From Streptomyces sp. SLBN-31 (lineage in GTDB: Bacteria > Actinomycetota > Actinomycetes > Streptomycetales > Streptomycetaceae): a DNA stretch of 64,000 nucleotides. The DNA lies in the NCBI RefSeq assembly GCF_006715395.1, contig NZ_VFNC01000001.1, forward strand, positions 3,162,001 to 3,226,000, written 5' to 3'. The position numbers and the translations under genes are program-made. This document shows, piece by piece, positions 52,245-59,011 of this stretch. The notes below the pieces were generated by a model. That model did no database searches. It was given only the letters and a program-made list of their open reading frames with translations, and was not told where the DNA came from. The first letter of the stretch is position 1; each line of letters begins with the position of its first letter.

Positions 52245-53354
52245 TCACGCGCCCGGCGCGGGGCTGTGGCGGGGGAGTTCCACGGTGATGCGGAGCCCGC
52301 CGGCCGGGCGCGGTGCGAGGGTGAGCGTGCCGTCGTGCGCGTGGGTGATGGTCCTGACGATCGCCAGGCCGAGGCCGACGCCCGCGTGGTCGCCGTGGGT
52401 GCGTTCGGTGCCGCGTTGGAACGGTTCGGCGAGCGTCTCGGCCAGTTCCGGGGGGACGTGCTCGCCGGTGTTCTCGACGGTGAGCACCACCGTCTCGGAG
52501 CGGACGGCGGTGTGCACCCGCACGGTGCCCCCTCCGGGCAGGTTGTGGACGATCGCGTTGTGCACGAGGTTCATGGTCAGTTGCAGTAGGAGTGCCGGCG
52601 ATCCGGCCGTCGGGGCGATGTCGCCGCACGCCTCGACGGTGACGCCGTGCTTCTCCGCGAGGGGCAGCAGCGTCTCGGTGGCTTCCTCCGCCACGAGGGA
52701 CAGGTCGACGGGCTCGCGGACGAAGGACCGCTGGTCGGCGCGGCTGAGCAGCAGCAGCGCCTCGGTGAGGCCGATCGCCCGGGTGTTGACGGCGTGGAGC
52801 CGGTCGATGAGCTCGTCGGTGTCGTGGTGCGGATCGGCCCGGGCCACGTCGAGGAGCGCCTTGGAGATCGCCAGCGGGGTGCGCAGCTCGTGCGAGGCGT
52901 TGGCGGCGAATCTGCGTTGTTCGTCGACGTGTGCTTCGAGCCGTGCGAGCATCGCGTCGAGGGCGTCGGCGAGTTCGCGGAACTCGTCGCTGCGGCCCGG
53001 CAGCCGGACGCGGTGGGAGAGCGAGCCGCTCGTGGCCCTGCGGGTGGCGTCCGTGATGCGGGTCAGCGGGGCGAGCATGCGTCCGGCGAGGATCCACCCT
53101 CCCAGTAGCCCGAAGAGCAGCAGGAACGCCAGTACCGCTGCGGCCCTGGGAGCGAAGACCTCCAGAAGGGCGGACCGGATGGGGAAGACGCCCGCCGGCC
53201 TGTCGTCGGGGTTGATGAGCATCGCGCGGTTGGGGACGTAGCGCAGGAGGAAGACCCAGACCGCCGCGAGCAGCAGGACGCCGGCGAGCATGAGGAACCC
53301 GGCGTAGCTGAGGGTGAGTTTGAGGCGCACGCTCACACCGGGCGCCCTATCCAC
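52245..53354 (-). CDS. Sensor histidine kinase
   Basis: A 369-residue kinase with two membrane spans (about 13-37 and 67-90) and a very short external loop of about 30 residues (RYVPNRAMLINPDDRPAGVFPIRSALLEVF). HAMP follows, then the H-box FAANASHELRTPLAI (His155), N-box MNLVHNAIVHN and G-box GVGLGLAIV. The short loop suggests it senses membrane state or a small ligand. The GTG start overlaps the last eight bases of the response regulator gene with GGGAGG upstream. Cognate pair with the gene at 53347. Confidence 0.92.
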   Translation of the reverse strand: MDRAPGVSVRLKLTLSYAGFLMLAGVLLLAAVWVFLLRYVPNRAMLINPDDRPAGVFPIRSALLEVFAPRAAAVLAFLLLFGLLGGWILAGRMLAPLTRITDATRRATSGSLSHRVRLPGRSDEFRELADALDAMLARLEAHVDEQRRFAANASHELRTPLAISKALLDVARADPHHDTDELIDRLHAVNTRAIGLTEALLLLSRADQRSFVREPVDLSLVAEEATETLLPLAEKHGVTVEACGDIAPTAGSPALLLQLTMNLVHNAIVHNLPGGGTVRVHTAVRSETVVLTVENTGEHVPPELAETLAEPFQRGTERTHGDHAGVGLGLAIVRTITHAHDGTLTLAPRPAGGLRITVELPRHSPAPGA

Positions 53355-54042
53355 GGTCGCCTCCCTCGTCCGTGGCCTCCGGCTGCGTGTCGATGCGGTA
53401 GCCGACGCCCGGCACGGTGGCGATGATCCAGGGCTCGCCGAGCCGTTTGCGCAGTGCCGAGACGGTGATGCGTACGGCGTTGGTGAAGGGGTCGGCGTTC
53501 TCGTCCCAGGCGCGTTCCAGGAGTTCCTCGGCGCTGACGACCCCGCCCTCGGCGGCGACGAGGACTTCGAGCACGGCGAACTGTTTCCTGGTCAACGCGA
53601 CGAAGCGGCCGTCACGGTAGACCTCTCTGCGGAACGGGTCGAGGCGCACACCCGCGATCTCCCGCACCGGGGGCCTGCTGTGGGCGCGTCTGCGGTCGAG
53701 TGCCCGGAGCCTGAGCGCGAGTTCGCGCAGTTCGAAGGGCTTGGTCAGGTAGTCGTCCGCGCCCAGCTCGAAACCGGAGGCCTTGTCGTCGAGGCGGTCG
53801 GCCGCCGTGAGCATGAGGATCGGCATACCGCTGCCGGAGGCGACGATGCGCTTGGCGATCTCGTCACCGGAGGGTCCGGGGACGTCCCGGTCGAGCACGG
53901 CGATGTCGTAGGCGTTGACGCCCAGCAGCTCCAGGGCGGTGTCGCCGTCGCCCGCGATGTCGGCGGCGATCGCCTCCAGGCGCAGACCGTCGCGGATGGC
54001 TTCCGCAAGATAGGGCTCGTCCTCGACGATCAGCACACGCAT
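53347..54042 (-). CDS. OmpR-family response regulator
   Basis: A 231-residue regulator. The receiver domain has VEDEP, Asp51 in VLDRDVPGPSG and Lys in the LTKPFEL segment. The winged-helix output domain has VALTRKQFAVLEVLVAAEGGVVSAEELLERAWDENADPFTNAVRITVSALRKRL and ends VPGVGYRI. The ATG at 54042 begins the receiver; a longer frame to 54108 is not needed. It diverges from the membrane phosphatase-like gene at 54130, which is its most likely target. Confidence 0.93.
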   Translation of the reverse strand: MRVLIVEDEPYLAEAIRDGLRLEAIAADIAGDGDTALELLGVNAYDIAVLDRDVPGPSGDEIAKRIVASGSGMPILMLTAADRLDDKASGFELGADDYLTKPFELRELALRLRALDRRRAHSRPPVREIAGVRLDPFRREVYRDGRFVALTRKQFAVLEVLVAAEGGVVSAEELLERAWDENADPFTNAVRITVSALRKRLGEPWIIATVPGVGYRIDTQPEATDEGGDRG

Positions 54043-54129
54043 GCCTTCGATGCTACGAACCGGCGCGTATCGCCGGCATATCGAAAACCGCATACGTGCC
54101 CGCAACACCGCGCCGCCTTGACTGCGAGC

Positions 54130-55245
54130 ATGATGCGGCCGACACCGTCAACACGTGAGACGTCCCCTCCGAACGATCCGTCCGCACCGCCTTCCGACTC
54201 GGGGCCGGGCGATGCCGGTACGCCCGGCACCGGCACCGGTCACGGGCGTTTCCGCCGGGCGGCCCGTGCCCTCGCCGGGCCGGGCCCCTGGAGGCGCGGT
54301 CCGGTGCTCGCGGCGCTGGCGCTGCTGCTCGGCCTGGTCATGCTGCTGCACGCGCGGATCACGGACCGCGGGAGTCTCGGCAGCCTGGTGGAGACCTTCC
54401 TGCCCTGGTTCGGCCTGCTCGTCCCGGTGTTGCTGGCCGGGGCGCTGTGGCGCCGCTCCGCGTCCGCGGTGATCGCGCTGCTGCTGCCGGTCGTGGTGTG
54501 GCTGAACCTCTTCGGCGCCCTGCTCGGCGACAAGTCCCACCCCGGCGGCGACCTCACCGTGGTCAGCCACAACGTCGACGCGGGCAACCCCGACCCGGCC
54601 GGCACCGCCCGCGAGCTCGCCGCCTCCGGGGCGGACGTACTGGCCCTGGAGGAGCTGACCCCGCAGGCCCTGGGCGCGTACCAGAAGGGGTTCGCGAAGG
54701 CGTACCGATATCACACGGTGCAGGGCACGGTCGGGCTGTGGAGCAGGCTGCCGCTGTCGGACACCGGGCCGGTCGACATCCAGACGGACTACGGGCCGCT
54801 GGCCGCAACCAAGCCGGCCGACGTCAAGATGGCCGGCAATCGGGCGCTGCGCGCCACGGTGACCACCGGCAAGGGGCCGGTCGCCGTCTACGTGGCGCAC
54901 CTCGGGTCCGTCCGCCTGATGCCGAGCAGCGGCTTCTGGACGGGCAGCCGGGACCGCAACGCCACAGCGCTCGGCAAGGCCCTCGCCGCCGAGCCGAACG
55001 AGCGGGTGGTGCTCCTCGGAGACCTCAACGGCACCACGGACGACCGCGTCTTCGACGCCATCACCTCCCGGCTGCGCTCGGCCCAGGACGTGGCCGGGGA
55101 CGGCTTCGGCTTCACCTGGCCGGCGGGGTTCCCGGTGGCGAGGATCGACCAGATCCTGGTCCGGGGTGTGACGCCGCGGAGTTCCTGGGTGCTGCCGTCC
55201 ACCGGCAGTGACCACCTGCCCGTGGCGGCCCGGATCGACTGGTGA
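54130..55245 (+). CDS. Membrane endonuclease/exonuclease/phosphatase-family protein (VanJ-like)
   Basis: A 371-residue protein. A Pro-rich N-terminus is followed by three hydrophobic helices (about 55-73, 82-102, 105-125). Then comes an extracytoplasmic EEP domain with VVSHNVDAGN, ALEELT, VYVAHLGSVR, LLGDLNGTTDD and GSDHLPVAARI, which supply the metal-binding Asn, Glu, Asp and His of the fold. The layout matches VanJ/StaP-type proteins of Streptomyces, linked to teicoplanin resistance and thought to act on lipid carriers. It is divergent from a two-component system. The role in cell-wall stress is inferred from that likeness. Confidence 0.8.
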   Translation: MMRPTPSTRETSPPNDPSAPPSDSGPGDAGTPGTGTGHGRFRRAARALAGPGPWRRGPVLAALALLLGLVMLLHARITDRGSLGSLVETFLPWFGLLVPVLLAGALWRRSASAVIALLLPVVVWLNLFGALLGDKSHPGGDLTVVSHNVDAGNPDPAGTARELAASGADVLALEELTPQALGAYQKGFAKAYRYHTVQGTVGLWSRLPLSDTGPVDIQTDYGPLAATKPADVKMAGNRALRATVTTGKGPVAVYVAHLGSVRLMPSSGFWTGSRDRNATALGKALAAEPNERVVLLGDLNGTTDDRVFDAITSRLRSAQDVAGDGFGFTWPAGFPVARIDQILVRGVTPRSSWVLPSTGSDHLPVAARIDW

Positions 55246-55438
55246 CGCGCCGAGCGGTCGCCGCCGCCTCCGTTCAACGGCCCTGCCCGGCCACCCGGTT
55301 GCCGAGTTGTCCGCGAACGCCCCCGGAATTGTCCTTGATCGGTAACGGACGCATCCCGCGGCCGCCGTCACTCGTCTCGTCAGGTGGTCGGAAGTCGACC
55401 GGGGAATCGGCGAGGAACTGCGCGGAAGCGGGGCGGAC

Positions 55439-56212
55439 ATGGCACGGCACGGCGGCGGGCGGGGCTGGTACGGCAAGGTGGTCGTGGCGGCGGTCGGGGT
55501 GACCGCCCTGGCCGCCGGTGCCTCGGTGTGGACCGCCCAGGCGGGCGTCGTGGGCGGTTCGTCGCCGAAGGCCGCCGCCTCGGCCGCGCACGGCAGCGAG
55601 GTCGAGCCGGTCGCGGTAACCATCGTGCACGCCTCGGACAAGGGGGCGCGCGGCGTGAACATCACCATCGACGACGGCCCCGACCCCGAGTGGACCCCGC
55701 AAGTCCTCGACGTGCTGCGCCAGTACGGGGTGAAGGCCACGTTCTGCATGGTCGGCACGCAGGCACAGGCGCACCCCGACCTCGTGAAGAAGGTGGTCGC
55801 CGCCGGGCACCGGCTGTGCGACCACTCGGTGTCGCACGACACGGGCATGGACAAGAAGTCCGAGGCCTACCAGTCCCGGGAGATACTCGACGCCGAACGC
55901 ATGATCACCGAAGCGTCCGGGGGCGTACGGCCCATGTACTACCGTGCGCCCGGCGGCGCGTTCACGCCCTACAGCCGCAAGCTCGCCGCCTCCCGCGGCA
56001 TGCGCCCGCTGGGCTGGAACGTCGACTCCAAGGACTTCGAACGGCCGGGCACGGACGCCATCGTGGCCACCGTGGAACGGGAACTGCCCAACGGACCGAC
56101 GCTGCTCTTCCACGACGCCGGCGGCGACCGCTCCCAGACGGTCGAGGCGCTGCGCCGGATCCTGCCCCAACTCAAACAGCAGGGCTATTCGTTCGGCTTC
56201 CCGGTGCGCTGA
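55439..56212 (+). CDS. Secreted polysaccharide deacetylase (NodB/CE4 domain)
   Basis: A 257-residue exported or anchored enzyme. The N-terminus has a basic segment and one hydrophobic helix (12-38). The NodB domain has motif 1 TIDDGPD (Asp78 base, Asp79 metal), motif 2 HSVSH (metal His129, His133), motif 3 YRAPGGAF, motif 4 near GWNVDSKDF and motif 5 LFHDAGGDR. It would remove acetyl groups from GlcNAc residues of peptidoglycan or chitin oligomers. The ATG follows GCGGAAGCGGGGCGGAC, a weak site. No operon partner. Confidence 0.9.
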   Translation: MARHGGGRGWYGKVVVAAVGVTALAAGASVWTAQAGVVGGSSPKAAASAAHGSEVEPVAVTIVHASDKGARGVNITIDDGPDPEWTPQVLDVLRQYGVKATFCMVGTQAQAHPDLVKKVVAAGHRLCDHSVSHDTGMDKKSEAYQSREILDAERMITEASGGVRPMYYRAPGGAFTPYSRKLAASRGMRPLGWNVDSKDFERPGTDAIVATVERELPNGPTLLFHDAGGDRSQTVEALRRILPQLKQQGYSFGFPVR

Positions 56213-56319
56213 ACCGCGCGATGGAAAGTCACCGCTGCCGGGCCTGATGGTCTCTTTGTCAGCAGACCTCGCCAAAAGTCCTGTTACGGCCCCGGAAACC
56301 CCATACGCTGAAGACGGCC

Positions 56320-58011
56320 ATGAGCCGGGGGCGGGGCTGGGGGGGCGGGGGCATGGATCCTCGGATGCAGTTGTCGGTGGGCGGATACGTCTACGAGCGC
56401 GAGCTCGGCCGGGGCGGGCAGGGTGTGGTGTGGCTCGCCCGGGACAAGGCGGGACGCCAGGTCGTGGTGAAGTTCCTGCTGCCGGGCAAGGAGTACGACG
56501 AGGTCGCGCTCGCCCGGGTACGCCGGGAGTTCGGCGCGGCGAGCCGGGTGGGTGAGCTGGCCACGGCGCGGGTTCTGGATGCCGACCTCTCCGGGCCGCA
56601 CCCGTACATCGTCAGCGAGTTCGTGCCCGGGCCCACCGTCCACCAACACGTGGCGGTGGGCGGCCCGTTGGCCTCCGGGCGGCTTCAGTCCGTGGCGCTG
56701 GCGGTGGCGCACGCGCTGGCCCAGGTGCACCGCGTGGGTGTGGTGCACCGGGACGTCAAACCGTCCAACATCCTGCTCTCCCCGGACGGCCCACGGATCA
56801 TCGACTTCGGCATCGCCCGCGACGACCGGCTGCTGGAGTCGGCGCTCACCACGCCGGGCAGTGTGCTTGGCTCGCCCGCGTACATGTCTCCGGAGCAGGT
56901 CAAGTCCCACCGGGTGACCAGTGCCTCCGACGTGTTCTCCCTCGGCGGCACGCTCTACTTCGCCGCCACCGGCCGGCATCCCTTCGACGGGGAGAGCGAC
57001 TACGAGGTGCTCGTCGCCGTGTGCGAGCGCGAGGCGGACCTCACCGCGGTGCCCGAGCCGGTCCGCTCGGTCATCGCCGACTGTCTGCGCAAGGACCCGG
57101 CCCGGCGCCCCACCGCGGCCGAGCTCGTCACCCGGCTCGCCGCGGCGGCGGGGGCGACAGAAAGCGCGCACGCCCAGCCGGTCGTGCCGGCACCGCAGCG
57201 GCCGCCGTCACCCGTGCGGGCGAGCGGCGCGGCGAGCGGCAAGCAGCTGCGGCTGTGGGCCCTCGCGGCCGGCAGTGCCGCGGTGGCGGTGCTGCTCGCC
57301 GTCGTTCTCAGCACCACTTCGGGCGGATCGGCGAGCGAGGGCGATCCGCAGTCCCACGGCTCCGTGTCCGCGGCGGCCGGGAACTCCAAGAGATCAGCGG
57401 GCACCCGACTCCCGTCGTACACCGATGACTTGACCGACTCGGGTGACTGGACGCACAAGGACCCGGCCCTGGCCACGATCACACACCAGGGCGGGACCAT
57501 GCTGGTGGACCCCAGATCCGAGCTGGAGGTGTGGCCGCAGGCGCCCTTCCAGCCGTCGTCGTACGCTGTCCGGCTCAGCACCCAGACGGCCTGGTACGGG
57601 GGCGAGGGCGGCGTCGGACTGTGGTGCGACGGCTCGGGCGACTACCGCACGGGCTCCCGCTGGGCGACCTACCTGACCACGGATCAGGAGGCCTTGATCG
57701 TGCGCGAGTTCCGCTTCAAGGGAGCCTTCCAGCACGACCGGGTCGTCGAGGTGAACCTCGCGGACATGGGGCTCCGGGTGGACAGCCGGCAGCTGGTCGA
57801 CATGGCCATGAACTGTTCGTCGGCCGGTGCGGGCCTGATCAAGGTCGAACTGGCCGTCGACGGCACCCAGGTGGCCTCCTACACCGGAGCCGCCTTCGAC
57901 GCGCGCGGCTGCGGTGTGGCCGCCTTCCACTACAGCGCGACCGACCCGCGGGGCACGGCCTTCCACGCGGGCTTCGAACGCTTCACCGCGTCGGAGCCAC
58001 CGGCACACTGA
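56320..58011 (+). CDS. Membrane Ser/Thr protein kinase with extracellular sensor domain
   Basis: A 563-residue Hanks-type kinase. The kinase domain (about 22-275) has the Gly loop LGRGGQGVVWLA, catalytic Lys51, HRDVKPSN with Asp145, DFG (Asp162) and SPAYMSPEQ activation segment. A Pro-rich juxtamembrane region leads to one membrane helix (311-331). The extracellular part (about 365-563) is a beta-sandwich with SYTDDLTDSGDWTHKDP and FSRFTASE-like closing strand, resembling jelly-roll sensor domains rather than PASTA repeats. Two starts are possible, ATG 56320 or ATG 56353; the extra 11 residues are Gly-rich and add nothing to the kinase fold. Confidence 0.9.
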   Translation: MSRGRGWGGGGMDPRMQLSVGGYVYERELGRGGQGVVWLARDKAGRQVVVKFLLPGKEYDEVALARVRREFGAASRVGELATARVLDADLSGPHPYIVSEFVPGPTVHQHVAVGGPLASGRLQSVALAVAHALAQVHRVGVVHRDVKPSNILLSPDGPRIIDFGIARDDRLLESALTTPGSVLGSPAYMSPEQVKSHRVTSASDVFSLGGTLYFAATGRHPFDGESDYEVLVAVCEREADLTAVPEPVRSVIADCLRKDPARRPTAAELVTRLAAAAGATESAHAQPVVPAPQRPPSPVRASGAASGKQLRLWALAAGSAAVAVLLAVVLSTTSGGSASEGDPQSHGSVSAAAGNSKRSAGTRLPSYTDDLTDSGDWTHKDPALATITHQGGTMLVDPRSELEVWPQAPFQPSSYAVRLSTQTAWYGGEGGVGLWCDGSGDYRTGSRWATYLTTDQEALIVREFRFKGAFQHDRVVEVNLADMGLRVDSRQLVDMAMNCSSAGAGLIKVELAVDGTQVASYTGAAFDARGCGVAAFHYSATDPRGTAFHAGFERFTASEPPAH

Positions 58012-58060
58012 CCACGCGGGCGCCGTGACCATGACCGGTCAGCGCGGCGGGCGCCGCGGT

Positions 58061-58372
58061 TCAACCGCGCACGGCGGCCAAGCACTCGTCGTAGAGGTCC
58101 ATGAGCTCACCCTCGCCGTCGTTGTCGACCCATGTCATCGACGCGGCATCCAGGCATGCGAACGCCGTCGCGATCACGGCACGGGCCCTGGGAGCCGTGT
58201 CACCCGCCGCGGTGCCGGCCATGCGCGCCTCGACGAGCGGCAGCAGCTCCTCCTGGAAGCGCAGTCGCTTCTCGAGCCAGCCGGCCCGCAGCGAGGCCGT
58301 GTTGTGCAGGAGGCGGAACCGCTTCAGGGCCTGTTCCCGGCTGTCGTGCAGGGCATCCTGCCCGCGGGACAT
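58061..58372 (-). pseudogene. C-terminal remnant of a TetR-family regulator
   Basis: The minus strand encodes about 100 residues, MSRGQDALHDSREQALKRFRLLHNTASLRAGWLEKRLRFQEELLPLVEARMAGTAAGDTAPRARAVIATAFACLDAASMTWVDNDGEGELMDLYDECLAAVRG, the usual ligand-binding C-terminus of TetR regulators. The DNA-binding N-terminus is absent: upstream of 58372 the sequence belongs to the plus-strand LysR remnant. It is therefore a broken gene. Confidence 0.8.
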
Positions 58373-58720
58373 CCGCTGGCCTCTCGCGAACAGCTCACGC
58401 TGGCGGAGGTGAGCGACGTGCCGGACCTGCCGATCGCGCGATGGCCCCGCCTCGACGGCACCTACCCGGACGGTCCCGGCCCGGAGGTGCGCACCCAGTC
58501 GAAGCTCGCCCAACTCGTGGCGCTCGGCAGGACGCTGCTCGTCATCCCGGCGTCCAGCCGTGCCTGGCAGTGGCCCGAACACGTCGCCGTGCCCGTCGTC
58601 GACGCCCCCCGCGTCACCACGGTGCTCGCCTGGCCCTCCGGCAGCAACTCCCTGGCCGTGGCGGCGCTCGTGCGCTCGGCGGCCGCACTGCGTGACGGGG
58701 CGCCATCCGTGCGGGCCTGA
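58352..58720 (+). pseudogene. C-terminal remnant of a LysR-family regulator
   Basis: About 122 residues on the plus strand (GILPAGHPLASREQLTLAEVSDVPDLPIARWPRLDGTYPDGPGPEVRTQSKLAQLVALGRTLLVIPASSRAWQWPEHVAVPVVDAPRVTTVLAWP...) form the second half of a LysR substrate-binding domain. The helix-turn-helix and first half are missing. It meets the TetR remnant at 58352-58372, so a deletion has joined the two genes inside their coding parts. Confidence 0.82.
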
Positions 58721-58743
58721 GCGACTTCGAGCCTTCGGCGGCC

Positions 58744-58789
58744 GGAGAACAAGAAGGGCCTGGAGAACAAGAAGGGCCTGGAGAACAAG
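58744..58789. repeat. Tandem 18-base direct repeat
   Basis: GGAGAACAAGAAGGGCCT occurs twice in tandem (58744-58761, 58762-58779), followed by the first ten bases of a third copy. Located between the LysR remnant and the rph promoter. Probably a replication-slippage product; no coding role is seen. Confidence 0.75.
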
Positions 58790-58810
58790 CAGCGCCCGAA
58801 AAACAACAAA

Positions 58811-58832
58811 GGCAAGGAGACCTCTCCTTGCC
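58811..58832. promoter_or_regulatory. Perfect 10-bp inverted repeat upstream of the RAE
   Basis: GGCAAGGAGA and TCTCCTTGCC are separated by CC. It lies 24 bases before the rifamycin-associated element. It is either a terminator isolating rph from upstream transcription or a second operator. The segment after it contains CTTATAGC, which may be the -10 box. Confidence 0.55.
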
Positions 58833-58855
58833 ACTCTCAACTTATAGCGCACTGG

Positions 58856-58874
58856 GGGGCTTGCGGCAAGGCCC
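58856..58874. promoter_or_regulatory. Rifamycin-associated element (RAE)
   Basis: GGGGCTTGCGGCAAGGCCC is a 19-bp imperfect inverted repeat. To my knowledge it equals the published RAE consensus found upstream of rifamycin-inactivating genes (rph, rox, helR, arr) in actinomycetes and needed for induction by rifamycins. It lies 137 bases before the rph start. Confidence 0.88.
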
Positions 58875-59011
58875 GGGTCACGGCGCAGAATCGTCGGCCA
58901 AGGCCATGACCTGCGGAGATGAGGGCGCTACATGGGTGGGCTGTTAACGGGGGCGGGCGTTGGACCGGCCGGTGCGGGGGACGAGGGCACGGCTGCCCGG
59001 GAGGAGTCGCG

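Noticed and set aside
58061..58852. A 263-residue minus-strand protein including the 18-base repeats (LLVLQALLVLQALLVL)
   Set aside because: The repeat-encoded leucine-rich start and the part opposite the LysR remnant are not TetR-like. Only the final 100 residues match a real family.
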